Shown here: one piece after another, positions 9,558-18,716 of the stretch | Layout: every line of letters begins with the position of its first letter | Position numbering within the stretch: position 1 is the first letter of the stretch | Source of the DNA: JAFGMQ01 sp036733345 | GTDB taxonomy: Bacteria; Desulfobacterota; DSM-4660; Desulfatiglandales; Desulfatiglandaceae | NCBI GenBank assembly: GCA_036733345.1 | Contig: DAINAR010000004.1 | Span: 58,902 to 122,901 of the forward strand | Reading direction: 5' to 3' | Length of the DNA stretch: 64,000 nucleotides | Notes under the pieces: generated by a model | Seen by the model: the letters and a program-made list of their open reading frames with translations, nothing else | Told to the model about the DNA's origin: nothing | The model's database searches: none | Translations under genes and position numbers: made by a program

Positions 9558-10922
9558 TTAATCAATAAGGGCAAGTTTTCTGGTTATATTATCCTCTATC
9601 CAGTGGCTGTCCCACCATTCTGCAGGATTAACGAATATGCCGCTTACCATAACGCCAAAATGAAGATGATCCCCACCGGCAAGGCCTGTCTGTCCGGTCA
9701 ATCCAATAATATCCCCTTTTGTGACAATCTGGTCTATTTCAACCTTCATTTCACTTAAATGAGAATAAACAGACGCAAGGCCCTGTCCGTGATCCAAAAC
9801 GACTGTCAAACCGTATATCCCGTTACGATTCGCAAAAATGACACGCCCATTGTTTGCAGCCTGAACTTCAGAGTTAGCCAGAGAAGCCAAATCAATGCCC
9901 ATATGTGTCTGGTTGTCGACTTCCATGTTCTTATAGTAATACAATCGATTGTCACCGAAACCAGCCATGTTGGCTGCATTCTTGAGTCTCAGCCATGGGC
10001 CGTCCCACAGGCGCTCAGGTCCTGTCTCATTTCTCAATTCATAAAATACCTTTGCGTTTTCCTCTCGCAACTCACGATTGATTTTGAGGAATTTATCTAA
10101 ATCACTATCGCCTGGATCAAAAGAATAAAAGGAGAAATATGGAAGGATTCGTTGAATGAATCTATCAGTAATGTTTATTCTATCACTATTAAACGATTTC
10201 CAGCGAATATTGTAATAAAAACCGGACTTTGAACTGTTTCCAGCCCTGTCTTTAGCCCAGAGAGATATATCCGGTTTCGCCTTTATATTTATCGGAACAG
10301 ATAAATAACATATATGGATACCGTCCTGAGTACCTTCTTTAGCAGGAAATCCTGGAAAAAATAAATCATGTACAAATACACCGCTTTGGATGGAATCTGA
10401 GGAGGTACGATAAACAACAAGGCCAGTACCTCCGATATTGAAATAATTCTGTCTGCTCACTGCTCTAATGGAAGGCGGAACAGTATCAACAACCATCCTG
10501 TGCTGTAATAAGCACAGATTGCCGTCTCCTCCCCTTCTTCTTGAATAATCCCAAACTTGAACAATCAGATCAGCCCGCCCCTGAGCCAAATTAAGTTCAG
10601 CAGGATCAACAGAAAATATCGTTTCATATTTGTGAATCCCATCACAATTGAATAACCCTGAAAAAGGAAAATCATTTTCAAGGATAATTACTTCCCGACC
10701 CTCCTGAGTCACCAGGACCTTCAAGTTTTTAAGGCCCCTTTTCATGTCGCTGACTGTAAGTTTGAAATCCTGGCTGCCTGCAAGAAATTCCGGCAAAGGG
10801 TCAATCGCTGTTTCAGGCTTCTCACCTTCAAAAATAATACTCAAAAGCCAAAATATGAGACCTAATATAATTAAACCGATAAATATGGTAATAGACAACT
10901 TAACTTTTTTTCTTTTATGCAT
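9558..10922 (-). CDS. Membrane-anchored M23 (LytM-type) peptidase
   Basis: A 454-residue protein with a single N-terminal membrane segment (about residues 9-28), a long extracytoplasmic middle and a C-terminal M23 domain from about residue 335. The zinc ligands are visible: H340 and D344 in HMGIDLAS, and H419 and H421 in HLHFG. Intact ligands suggest an active endopeptidase that cuts peptidoglycan cross-bridges in the periplasm, rather than a degenerate EnvC/NlpD-type activator. The middle region (about 60-300) may be beta-sandwich-like but I do not recognise it. No cell-division gene sits beside it. Confidence 0.88.
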   Translation of the reverse strand: MHKRKKVKLSITIFIGLIILGLIFWLLSIIFEGEKPETAIDPLPEFLAGSQDFKLTVSDMKRGLKNLKVLVTQEGREVIILENDFPFSGLFNCDGIHKYETIFSVDPAELNLAQGRADLIVQVWDYSRRRGGDGNLCLLQHRMVVDTVPPSIRAVSRQNYFNIGGTGLVVYRTSSDSIQSGVFVHDLFFPGFPAKEGTQDGIHICYLSVPINIKAKPDISLWAKDRAGNSSKSGFYYNIRWKSFNSDRINITDRFIQRILPYFSFYSFDPGDSDLDKFLKINRELREENAKVFYELRNETGPERLWDGPWLRLKNAANMAGFGDNRLYYYKNMEVDNQTHMGIDLASLANSEVQAANNGRVIFANRNGIYGLTVVLDHGQGLASVYSHLSEMKVEIDQIVTKGDIIGLTGQTGLAGGDHLHFGVMVSGIFVNPAEWWDSHWIEDNITRKLALID

Positions 10923-11009
10923 AATCTAATATTACTCTCAAAATATTGCTGAAAAAATCAATTTTTTTAAATTAAACCCGGGATTCGCAGTAAATTCTAA
11001 AATAAGGTA

Positions 11010-11038
11010 TTGAAGTTGATCAGTTTCCGGGCTATAAA
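11010..11038 (+). promoter_or_regulatory. Candidate sigma-70 promoter
   Basis: TTGAAG, a 17-nt spacer and TATAAA lie in the divergent gap upstream of the LOG-like gene, about 90 nt before its start codon. Confidence 0.5.
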
Positions 11039-11132
11039 TACAGCTTAACATAACAGCCCTTATTTAATTGTAAATCTACATAGCAATTAATACCCATAAT
11101 AGCAAATACTTTTGTCAGAATAGAATGACGTA

Positions 11133-11606
11133 ATGAAAAAATCATGTCATATCGGCATAATAGGAGCTGGAGCATGTTCTGATATTCACTATCAGCTAGC
11201 CAGAAAACTTGGATTTGAGATAGGAAAAAGGGGCTGGAGCGTTGTTTGCGGTGGATTAGGAGGTGTGATGGAAGGATCTGCTAAAGGATGCCTTGAAGCA
11301 GGTTCTATGACAATAGGTCTTCTGCCCGGCTTAACAATTGAATCCGCCAACCCTTATATTCAGGTTCCGATACCTACAGGCCTCGGTGAAGGGAGGAATA
11401 TTCTTGTAGTTCGTGCCTCTCATGTCCTTGTTGCAATAGGAGGCGGATATGGGACCCTTTCTGAAATCGCCTTTGCCTTAAAAACAGGCAAGCCAGTAAT
11501 CGGACTTGAGACATGGAAAAACATAGAGGGAATTCAATATGTATCTGACTGTTATGAGGCAGTGATTCAAGTTGAAAGGTTTCTGGAAAAAGGACTCAGT
11601 TTGTAA
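11133..11606 (+). CDS. LOG-like protein (TIGR00725 family)
   Basis: A 157-residue single-domain Rossmann-like protein related to the lysine-decarboxylase-like/LOG superfamily. The nucleotide-binding loop is recognisable as GGGYGTLSEIAFALKTGKP (about residues 110-128), matching the PGGxGTxxE motif except that Pro is Gly. Authentic LOG enzymes release cytokinin-type bases from riboside monophosphates. The TIGR00725 branch, where I place this protein by length and by its early VVCGGLGGVMEG segment, has no established substrate. It stands as a single plus-strand gene with its own candidate promoter. Confidence 0.8.
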   Translation: MKKSCHIGIIGAGACSDIHYQLARKLGFEIGKRGWSVVCGGLGGVMEGSAKGCLEAGSMTIGLLPGLTIESANPYIQVPIPTGLGEGRNILVVRASHVLVAIGGGYGTLSEIAFALKTGKPVIGLETWKNIEGIQYVSDCYEAVIQVERFLEKGLSL

Positions 11607-11634
11607 CTCAGAAATTGTTCTTTTTATAATAGCA

Positions 11635-12996
11635 TCAAATACTTATACCTTTGCTTATGTTGTTCACCCTTTTCATTATCTCGTCCTTATCAAGGGTCTT
11701 AATGTCCCTGTCCTTCATAAGAACCTTTCCGTTGACAATTACATCCTTGACATCCGCACCGCTTGCAGAATACACAACTGCCGAGAATGGATCGTATACA
11801 GGGCATAGATGAGGCGCATGAGTATCAACCACAATTATATCTGCATTTTTTCCATTCTCAAGGGTTCCAATCTGCTTTTCAAGCCCGAGTACTGATGCAC
11901 CCGCGGCAGTACCCATTTTTAGAACTGTCCTGGCATCAAGACTGACCGGATCAAAATCAGTAACCTTGCTCAGCTTTGCTGCCATATCCATGACCTGAAA
12001 AAGATCCAGATTGTTATTTGAGGCGCATCCGTCCGTCCCCAGTCCGACCTTCAAGCCCAGTTCTATCATTCTGCTCACCTTGGCCGTTCCAACGCACAGC
12101 TTCATGTTGCTCTCAGGCACATGAGCTATTTTAACCCCTTTTTCCTTAAGACACCTCATTTCCCCAGAATCAAGGTGTATGGCATGAGCCGCAATAAGCC
12201 CATTATTTATAAGACCTATCTGGTCAAGATAATGAACAGGTCTCTTACCCTCACGCTTTATAATTTCATCTACTTCCTCAGAAGTCTCGGAAAGGTGGAT
12301 TTGAAGAGGCAGGTTCAATTCCCTTGATATATCCCGGGCGCCTTTCAGTGTCTGTTGAGAGCACGTAACAGGACTGTGGCAGAAAATGCCCGGAATGATC
12401 AGATCTGAGTATCCAAGCCACTTCTCGATAAATTTTCTTGCCACCTCAAGGTTTTTTTCAGGCTTTTCAACGCCTGGAGAAGGATAATCAATAACCCCTT
12501 GAGCAACAAGAGCCCTCATACCTGATTCATGAACAGCTCTAACTGTACTGTCCTGAAAAAAATATCCGTCAGCGAAACAGGTCGTCCCTGAGGAAATCAT
12601 TTCAAGGCATCCAAGAAGAGACCCCCAATAGACTGAATCAGGATCAATGAATCTGGCCTCAGCAGGAAATATCTTTTCAAAAAGCCACTGCTTCAATGGC
12701 AGGTCATCGGCAATCCCTCTGAAAAGAGTCATTGCATTATGTGCATGGGTATTGATCAATCCTGGCATAATAATGGCATCTTTTGCATTAATAACCTCTG
12801 CCCCGTAATCAGAAAGCCGCTCACCCTGCCCTGTCTCCCTGATATCCGCAATCCTTCCATCGGCAATAAAAATAACTGCATCCCGGATCGGCGCCATATC
12901 ATTAACCATCGTAACGGCGGTGCCTCCCTCTATAATAAGATCCGGAACAGCTCTGCTGCACTGATAATTTTCACAACCCTGATTTTCAAAAACCAT
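11635..12996 (-). CDS. mtaD: 5-methylthioadenosine/S-adenosylhomocysteine deaminase
   Basis: A 453-residue amidohydrolase of the MtaD/SAH deaminase family. It deaminates methylthioadenosine or S-adenosylhomocysteine to the inosine derivative, an entry to anaerobic methionine salvage. Metal ligands are H84 and H86 in NTHAHN, a third His in LQIHLSET, a fourth in AAHAIHLD, and the Asp in GTDGCASNNN. The ATG follows AGGAGG with 10 nt spacing. It lies alone between two plus-strand genes. A glutamine-type transaminase and omega-amidase that could end the same pathway are encoded at 34-36 kb. Related guanine or chlorohydrolase deaminases share the fold, so the substrate is likely but not certain. 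Confidence 0.85.
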   Translation of the reverse strand: MVFENQGCENYQCSRAVPDLIIEGGTAVTMVNDMAPIRDAVIFIADGRIADIRETGQGERLSDYGAEVINAKDAIIMPGLINTHAHNAMTLFRGIADDLPLKQWLFEKIFPAEARFIDPDSVYWGSLLGCLEMISSGTTCFADGYFFQDSTVRAVHESGMRALVAQGVIDYPSPGVEKPEKNLEVARKFIEKWLGYSDLIIPGIFCHSPVTCSQQTLKGARDISRELNLPLQIHLSETSEEVDEIIKREGKRPVHYLDQIGLINNGLIAAHAIHLDSGEMRCLKEKGVKIAHVPESNMKLCVGTAKVSRMIELGLKVGLGTDGCASNNNLDLFQVMDMAAKLSKVTDFDPVSLDARTVLKMGTAAGASVLGLEKQIGTLENGKNADIIVVDTHAPHLCPVYDPFSAVVYSASGADVKDVIVNGKVLMKDRDIKTLDKDEIMKRVNNISKGISI

Positions 12997-13069
12997 ATTA
13001 TGGAATCCTCCTGCTTTGCAGAAAACCTTCCGCGACAGAATATAACAAAGTTGTTACAGTCAAATTTAC

Positions 13070-13097
13070 TTGACACGTCAGCATGTTCTGATAGAAA
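13070..13097 (+). promoter_or_regulatory. Candidate sigma-70 promoter
   Basis: TTGACA, a 16-nt spacer and TAGAAA lie upstream of the DUF1015 gene. The -35 is a perfect match; the -10 is weak. Confidence 0.45.
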
Positions 13098-13142
13098 AAG
13101 AAGATTCTATATTTCAATATACTATATTTGCAAGGAGAAAAT

Positions 13143-14498
13143 ATGGCAGTCATTACCCCTTTCAGGGGATTAACATATAATTTGCACACCTGGCCCGATT
13201 TATCCAATCTCGTCGCCCCTCCTTACGACGTAATATCCGAGAAGGAACAGGATGAATACTACCGCACAGACGAACATAATGTCATCAGATTGATTCTGGG
13301 CAAACAAAAACCAGGCGATTCGGATTGGGATAACAGGTATACCCGGGCTGCGGAAAAATTTAAAAGATGGGAATCCGAAAAGATTCTTGTTCGAGCCGAC
13401 AAACCCTGCATATATCTAACTTCTCTGACTTATAATCCGGGAAACGGAAATGCCGAGCGAACCAGATGGGGCATAATAGCACTTGCACGAATAGAGGATA
13501 GAGATTCCGGTATTATACTTCCACACGAAAGGACATTTTCCGCTCACAAGGATGACCGCCTAAAGCTTATGAGGGCCTGCAATGCACAGTTCAGCCAGAT
13601 TTTCGGTCTTTATGAGGAGCCTGATAACACTTTATTAAAGGCATGCAAAGAGGCCGCTGGCTTTAAGCCCAATGTGGCATTCGAATTCAGGGATGGAACA
13701 AAACATGAGATGTGGATATTACAGGAACCTTCATTATTTAAATATATTTCTGAAATCACAGGTGATAAACAGATTTTCATTGCTGATGGCCATCACCGGT
13801 ACGAGACTGCACTTAATTACAGGAATATTATGAGACCAAAATACGGCCGGCAAGCCTCAAACAGGTCTTACGAATATGTAATGATGTACCTTTCAAACAT
13901 GAGTGACAGAGGACTGACTATTCTGCCTACCCACAGACTGATTAAAAAGGCACCTGATTTTGACCCGGATGTATTTCTTGAGAAGGCAAAAAGCTGGTTC
14001 ACGGTAAAAGACTTTCCTTTCTCAGAAAAGATAATTACCAGCGGATGCAGAGAAATCAAGTCCGGGCTTGAGAAATCCGGAATTGATAATACGGCCATTG
14101 CCTTTTATCATTACAAGGCTGATAAATACTACATTTTATCATTGAAGCCGGAAGTAAGAAAAGAAATGGGCGGCGATCTGCACCCTTCACTCCAAAAACT
14201 CGATGTCCTTGTTTTATCAAGGTTTATCCTGCAGAGAACCCTTGGCTTCAGCAAAGAAGACCTGGATGACAGTGAATTAATTCATTATCAAAGCAGCATG
14301 GTAACTTCTATCTCACAGGTAATGTCCGGTAAGTGCCAGATGGTCTTTCTGCTGAATCCCACAAAGATTGAGCATGTTAAAGAAATAGCAGGCAACTCTC
14401 TGGTTATGCCCAGAAAATCCACATTCTTTTTCCCCAAGATATTGACCGGTCTGGTTTTTAACAAGATAGATCCTGATGAAATCATCCAGAGGCCCTGA
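13143..14498 (+). CDS. DUF1015 family protein
   Basis: A 451-residue soluble protein of the DUF1015 family. It shows the N-terminal APPYDVIS motif (about residue 30), a central HERTFSAHKDDRL block and ADGHHRYETALNYR, the most conserved segment. The DGHHR signature recalls ParB/SerK-type nucleotide-handling proteins, but I do not assign an activity. A longer frame from a TTG 15 nt upstream is open, yet the ATG chosen here has AAGGAG at ideal spacing. The 3' end overlaps the next gene by 23 nt, so the two are probably co-transcribed. Confidence 0.82.
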   Translation: MAVITPFRGLTYNLHTWPDLSNLVAPPYDVISEKEQDEYYRTDEHNVIRLILGKQKPGDSDWDNRYTRAAEKFKRWESEKILVRADKPCIYLTSLTYNPGNGNAERTRWGIIALARIEDRDSGIILPHERTFSAHKDDRLKLMRACNAQFSQIFGLYEEPDNTLLKACKEAAGFKPNVAFEFRDGTKHEMWILQEPSLFKYISEITGDKQIFIADGHHRYETALNYRNIMRPKYGRQASNRSYEYVMMYLSNMSDRGLTILPTHRLIKKAPDFDPDVFLEKAKSWFTVKDFPFSEKIITSGCREIKSGLEKSGIDNTAIAFYHYKADKYYILSLKPEVRKEMGGDLHPSLQKLDVLVLSRFILQRTLGFSKEDLDDSELIHYQSSMVTSISQVMSGKCQMVFLLNPTKIEHVKEIAGNSLVMPRKSTFFFPKILTGLVFNKIDPDEIIQRP

Positions 14499-15195
14499 AA
14501 CCCAACCGTTTCCCGATGAGACCCTTGACCGTTTCATGAATGGCCGGCTACAGGTTATTCAATCCAGGGAAGGTTACAGGTTCTCAATTGACGCCATTTT
14601 ACTATCTGAATTTGTGACTGTAAGGAAAGGCGATATTATATTCGACCTTGGAACAGGCTGCGGCATTATTCCCCTGATTCTGCTTCTTACAAGACCTGCT
14701 CAACATGTCTTCGGGATTGAAATCCAGAAAGAGCTTGCATCACAGGCAAAAAGAAATGCCTTAATTAACGGGCTTGCGGATCAATTCGATGTAATTACCG
14801 GTGATATCAAATCCCTTGCTCTTCCCAGGCAATGCGCCGATGTTGTCATCTGTAACCCCCCCTATCGCCGAATAAAAAGCGGGCGCATAAATCCGGATCT
14901 GCAGAAGGCTATTGCAAGGCATGAAATCATGATATCTATTGATGATATCATGAGAGCAGCAAAATTCCTGCTCAGAAAAAAGGGGAGGTTAGCCATGATA
15001 TACCCCGGTGTGCGACTTTTAGATGTCCTTGTGAGTATGAGACGATTCAATCTGGAACCCAAACGGGTACAAATACAATATCCCGGTTTGGAATCAGAGG
15101 CAGAACTGGTTCTTATTGAAGCATATCTGGATGGCAGGCCCGGCCTGAAAATTACCCCTCCATTACTTGGTCAGGGTGACTGGATGAACCGGTAA
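14476..15195 (+). CDS. tRNA1(Val) adenine-N6 methyltransferase-like (TrmN6/YfiC)
   Basis: A 239-residue SAM-dependent methyltransferase. Motif I is FDLGTGCGIIPL (about residues 55-66) and the adenine-N6 catalytic motif is ICNPPYRR (about 125-132), as in TrmN6/YfiC, which modifies A37 of tRNA-Val. The N-terminal QSREGYRFSIDAILLSEF segment is typical of the group. It overlaps the DUF1015 gene by 23 nt. Related N5-glutamine or rRNA methyltransferases share the NPPY motif, so the RNA target is probable rather than proven. Confidence 0.82.
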   Translation: MKSSRGPETQPFPDETLDRFMNGRLQVIQSREGYRFSIDAILLSEFVTVRKGDIIFDLGTGCGIIPLILLLTRPAQHVFGIEIQKELASQAKRNALINGLADQFDVITGDIKSLALPRQCADVVICNPPYRRIKSGRINPDLQKAIARHEIMISIDDIMRAAKFLLRKKGRLAMIYPGVRLLDVLVSMRRFNLEPKRVQIQYPGLESEAELVLIEAYLDGRPGLKITPPLLGQGDWMNR

Positions 15196-15212
15196 AACTT
15201 CACTATACGGGT

Positions 15213-15530
15213 TCAGTAATTATGCACAGGCCCTACCCTCAAATCAAGCTTTCTAACAGCCTTCCGGCCCAGTTTTCTGTTCAGATCTTCTTTTATGGTC
15301 TTTTCAGAAAATTTTAATTCCTGCAGCCAGATAGGGTCAGAAACAGTAACCCTTAGAAGACCTTTCTTAATCCATAAGGGCTTTGCATTAATTGAAATAT
15401 CAGTACCAACAACATCATCCCAGACATCCCAGATTTTTACATCATCCGTATTGATCGGCAAACCGCCATCACCAAACAAATCAGCAACTATATCTTTTAG
15501 AGGAGTTAATGACCTCTTCTCTATACCCAT
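15213..15530 (-). CDS. dciA: DciA/DUF721 replicative-helicase operator
   Basis: A 105-residue protein of the DciA (DUF721) family, which loads or activates the DnaB helicase in bacteria without DnaC. The family pattern is seen in VWDDVVGTDISINAKP and KKGLLRVTVSDPIWLQEL, the strand-turn-helix of the KH-like fold. The C-terminal half is basic (NRKLGRKAVRKLDLRVG). A start 15 nt further upstream is open, but the ATG used here has GGAG 7 nt ahead of it. The gene is convergent with the methyltransferase gene. Confidence 0.8.
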   Translation of the reverse strand: MGIEKRSLTPLKDIVADLFGDGGLPINTDDVKIWDVWDDVVGTDISINAKPLWIKKGLLRVTVSDPIWLQELKFSEKTIKEDLNRKLGRKAVRKLDLRVGPVHNY

Positions 15531-15691
15531 GAAACCACTCCGCATTTTTATTCTTAGAAACCTTCACAAACCATTTGGCGAAATATGTATATACTTTACT
15601 TTACATATCATTATTGATTAATATATGAAATCAGGCTTAGAATTACAATAATTAAAGTCATCTATAAGGCCCGGATGATAGAGAATATAAT

Positions 15692-16807
15692 ATGAATATC
15701 CGCAAAAAGCTTTTTCTGGCTTACCTGCTTGTCATCTTTTTGGCAACAGTCCTCATTTTTCTGATCTGGAAATTTGCACATTATATCCCTGAAATCCACT
15801 ACAGTTTTCACCCGATTGTCCTGTTTATTCTGCTAATCCCTCTTATTATAGCCTATCTGATCAGTCACATTTTTTCTCTGCGTATTAAGGGTGTTATTGA
15901 CAGGTTTAAAGAAATCCCCGAGGCAGAAAACGGTAAAATCAGCCATGATTCAGGAGATGAACTGAAAATCCTCTTTGAAATGGCAGGAAAAATACTGTCA
16001 AAATTCAAACAGGAGGGTCAGAAACTCAACATACTCTTTGAAATCAGCAGGCTGGTATCTTCACTGCCTCATCTTCAGGATGTACTAGATACTATTGTGG
16101 AGATTCTAACAAAAGAATTCAGGCTGGATGCATGTTCCATTCGTTTATTAGATGATGACGGAAAACTAAGAATCAAAAGCTACAAGGGCTTAACGCAGAA
16201 ATTTGTGGAAGCGGCTACAAGAGAACCTACTGTTGACAGTTATTCAGGGGAATGTTTTCTCACAGGCAGAATAGTAGTAGTAAACGATGCTAATGAAATC
16301 AAAAAACCAATATCAACAGTGCTTCTTGTCGGCGAAAATATCAATTCCTTCGCAGTAAGTCCAATAAAGGTGGAAGGCGAAACCATAGGAGTACTTGTAA
16401 CGGCTTCAAGGAAAAGTAATTACTTTCATGAAAGCTTTGATGAACTCATTTATACTATCTGCAATCAAATAGGCATTGCAATAAGGATTTCCCGGCTATA
16501 TGACGATCTATATAATTTCAGCCGGCAGCTTGAGATAAATATTCAGAAAAGAACCGCTGAATTAAAAGATAAGAGCGAAAAACTTGTAGAGGCCGAAAAA
16601 CTCGCGGCTCAAGGTCAAATGGCGAACAGGATAGCCCATGAACTCAGGAATCCGCTGACCGTTGTAGGCGGCTTTGCAAGAAGGATGTACGACGCAACGC
16701 CTGATGATGACAGGGACAAGAAATATCTCAAGATAATACTTGAAGAGGTAGAGGTGCTGGAAAAAAAGATTTCTGAAATCATAAAGTTCAAACCTGAAGA
16801 TGGATAA
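15692..16807 (+). CDS. Membrane GAF-HisKA protein lacking an ATPase domain
   Basis: A 371-residue sensor-like protein. Two membrane segments (about residues 8-27 and 40-62) are followed by a HAMP-like linker, a GAF domain (about 115-265), a coiled coil, and a HisKA dimerisation helix pair with H box IAHELRNPLT. The chain stops at the end of the second HisKA helix (KKISEIIKFKPEDG), so the whole HATPase domain is missing. Only 3 nt separate the stop from the convergent tonB stop, so no detached HATPase gene follows. It may accept phosphate from another kinase, form heterodimers, or be a truncation. Its reading frame is otherwise intact. Confidence 0.85.
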   Translation: MNIRKKLFLAYLLVIFLATVLIFLIWKFAHYIPEIHYSFHPIVLFILLIPLIIAYLISHIFSLRIKGVIDRFKEIPEAENGKISHDSGDELKILFEMAGKILSKFKQEGQKLNILFEISRLVSSLPHLQDVLDTIVEILTKEFRLDACSIRLLDDDGKLRIKSYKGLTQKFVEAATREPTVDSYSGECFLTGRIVVVNDANEIKKPISTVLLVGENINSFAVSPIKVEGETIGVLVTASRKSNYFHESFDELIYTICNQIGIAIRISRLYDDLYNFSRQLEINIQKRTAELKDKSEKLVEAEKLAAQGQMANRIAHELRNPLTVVGGFARRMYDATPDDDRDKKYLKIILEEVEVLEKKISEIIKFKPEDG

Positions 16808-16810
16808 CAT

Positions 16811-17560
16811 TTAGTCATCCAGTAACTGAAAACGTATCGGGATCTTCACCCACATTTCTGTCTTTTCATCTCCCCTTATACCCGGTTCAAACACCCAGTT
16901 TTCGACAGACGAAACAGCTGCCCTGTCCAGGACATCATGTCCGCTTGATTCAGATATCCGCTGATCTTTGACCCTTCCATGCCGATCAACAAGCACTTCC
17001 AGGATTACTGTCCCCTGATAACCTCTTCTTCTTGCAGACAAGGGATATTCAGGCGGTGGATTTATTTTATAGATCGGCCTTGCCTCTCTTACTGCACTGA
17101 TTGTCTGTGGCGAAGTTGTTTTAACGCTGTTCTCCTTTAAAGGAGCATCCTGCGAAAATTCTTCATTATAATCGAATGGTTGAACAAAATCATTTTCAGG
17201 TTGGATTTCAGGAGCAGGTTCAGAACCAAAAAAAGAGGCGTTTTCCGGTAAATTTTTAACAGTTTCTTTTTTAACCGGCTTAATGGATACCTTGGCATGA
17301 TTCTTTGATCTGGGAAAATCTTCTGAATTTTTCTGTTTTACAGGACGTCTGGATTCAATCGTTTTTTTAATAAGCTTGGGGATTTCTTCATGCACCAGGT
17401 GGTCCTCTTTTGTTTGAGGTTGGATCGGGCATAAATTCAGGGTCACGATTTGTGGTTGGAAAACGGGCGGAGACATTTGTCCCAGATGGAAAGGAGGGAC
17501 AAACAGGACAGATGCGTGTATTGATACAGCAATAACAGCGGCAAGCAAAACACGTTTCAC
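16811..17560 (-). CDS. tonB: Energy transducer TonB
   Basis: A 249-residue TonB-family protein. It has an N-terminal membrane anchor (about residues 5-22), a Pro/Lys-rich periplasmic spacer (to about 165) and a C-terminal TonB domain with PPPEYPLSARRRGYQG, VDRHGRVKD and ENWVFEPG. It carries proton-motive energy from ExbB-ExbD across the periplasm to the TonB boxes of outer-membrane receptors. The btuB-like receptor at 1.4-3.5 kb is the only such receptor in this window. It is the last gene of the exbB-exbD-tonB set, 5 nt after exbD. Confidence 0.93.
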   Translation of the reverse strand: MKRVLLAAVIAVSIHASVLFVPPFHLGQMSPPVFQPQIVTLNLCPIQPQTKEDHLVHEEIPKLIKKTIESRRPVKQKNSEDFPRSKNHAKVSIKPVKKETVKNLPENASFFGSEPAPEIQPENDFVQPFDYNEEFSQDAPLKENSVKTTSPQTISAVREARPIYKINPPPEYPLSARRRGYQGTVILEVLVDRHGRVKDQRISESSGHDVLDRAAVSSVENWVFEPGIRGDEKTEMWVKIPIRFQLLDD

Positions 17561-17565
17561 AACAG

Positions 17566-17982
17566 CTATTTTACCTCCGACTGGAGTGAAACCCGGTTAA
17601 TCCCTGCAATCCTGATCTGATCAAGTACGGAAAAAAGCACCTGATATGGAATCTCCTTATCGGCGAAAAGCAATACTCCGGTTTCAATGTCTGATAGATA
17701 TCTTCCTTTCAGATGTTCCGCCAGGAGCTCTAACATCACCTTTTGATTATCTATATATACTGTGCTGTCTGACTTGATGGTTACTGAAAGCACTTGATTT
17801 TTATCTATCTCGGAAGTAGCTGAAGACGGCAGTCTGACGGGCAAACCACGATGAACAGCCATGGACAGCATGGCATATATGAAAAATACCAGCAAAAGAA
17901 AGACAATATCGATAAGGGGAAGCATCTCTATGCGTGGTTTCCGACCCGTATTAATATGCACCTTCATCTCAGATCTCCTCAT
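17566..17982 (-). CDS. exbD: Biopolymer transport protein ExbD/TolR
   Basis: A 138-residue protein with the family layout: a short cytoplasmic N terminus, one membrane helix (about residues 21-43) with the essential Asp in MLPLIDIVFLLLVFF, and a periplasmic domain. With ExbB it forms the proton channel that powers TonB. Its start overlaps exbB by 4 nt. Because a TonB gene rather than TolA follows, ExbD is preferred over TolR. Confidence 0.92.
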   Translation of the reverse strand: MRRSEMKVHINTGRKPRIEMLPLIDIVFLLLVFFIYAMLSMAVHRGLPVRLPSSATSEIDKNQVLSVTIKSDSTVYIDNQKVMLELLAEHLKGRYLSDIETGVLLFADKEIPYQVLFSVLDQIRIAGINRVSLQSEVK

Positions 17983-18596
17983 TCTCCTGCTGTTTTTTGA
18001 ACAAGCTTCTCATAAACGATTTCCAGGCTGGTTGCATATTTTTCAATTACCATAACTGCGTTTTCAACACGGGTGTTAAAGTAGTTGTAAGGAAAAACAG
18101 AAAGGATAGCAATGCCGAGTCCCATTGCAGTGGTTATAAGTGCCTGGGCAATTCCGGCAGTCACTGCCTTCGGGTTTTCTATTCCGCTCATTCCCAGAAG
18201 ATCAAAAGAGGAAATTATTCCAATTACTGTACCGAATATCCCAAGAAGCGGCGCCACGGTTATCATTGTGTCAAGAACTGCCATATATCTACGCATTCGC
18301 TTGACTTCTTCAGCTGCCGCTGATTCCATCGCCTTGGTCATGGAATATTCCCTGTGGAGAATTCCGCTAACCAGAATCCTTATCACAAAATCCTTTTTTC
18401 CAGCTACCTTATCTCTGACCCCTTCCCAGTCGCCATTTCTGCATAAATCGAGCACACGATCCACAAGTTCATGGTCACGTCTAACATCTTCTCTTATCCA
18501 GAATATAAGGCGGTCTATTATCACCGTCATGGATACTATTGAACATGCCAGAAGTGGATACATCACCGGGCCGCCTTTTAGAAAAATTTCAATCAT
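17979..18596 (-). CDS. exbB: Biopolymer transport protein ExbB/TolQ/MotA family
   Basis: A 205-residue inner-membrane protein. It has a membrane helix at about residues 10-30, a cytoplasmic stretch, and two more helices (about 108-130 and 150-175). The family core LDTMITVAPLLGIFGTVIGI and the Ala/Gly-rich GIAQALITTAMGLGIAI are clear. As a pentamer it surrounds ExbD and channels protons. It is first in the exbB-exbD-tonB operon and is divergent from kdsD across a 120-nt gap. Confidence 0.93.
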   Translation of the reverse strand: MIEIFLKGGPVMYPLLACSIVSMTVIIDRLIFWIREDVRRDHELVDRVLDLCRNGDWEGVRDKVAGKKDFVIRILVSGILHREYSMTKAMESAAAEEVKRMRRYMAVLDTMITVAPLLGIFGTVIGIISSFDLLGMSGIENPKAVTAGIAQALITTAMGLGIAILSVFPYNYFNTRVENAVMVIEKYATSLEIVYEKLVQKTAGE

Positions 18597-18716
18597 TGAA
18601 TTTCCTTGCCGTTAAATAAATAATATCTTGAGAAGGGGAAAACAAAATGTTAAGTATTCCTGTGTTGAAGAATAAATAAAAATCAAGTTTGATAACATTG
18701 AGTATATAACATCCTG

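Noticed and set aside
13128..13142. TTG start for the DUF1015 gene
   Set aside because: The ATG 15 nt downstream has AAGGAG at proper spacing, and the Shine-Dalgarno would lie inside the longer frame.
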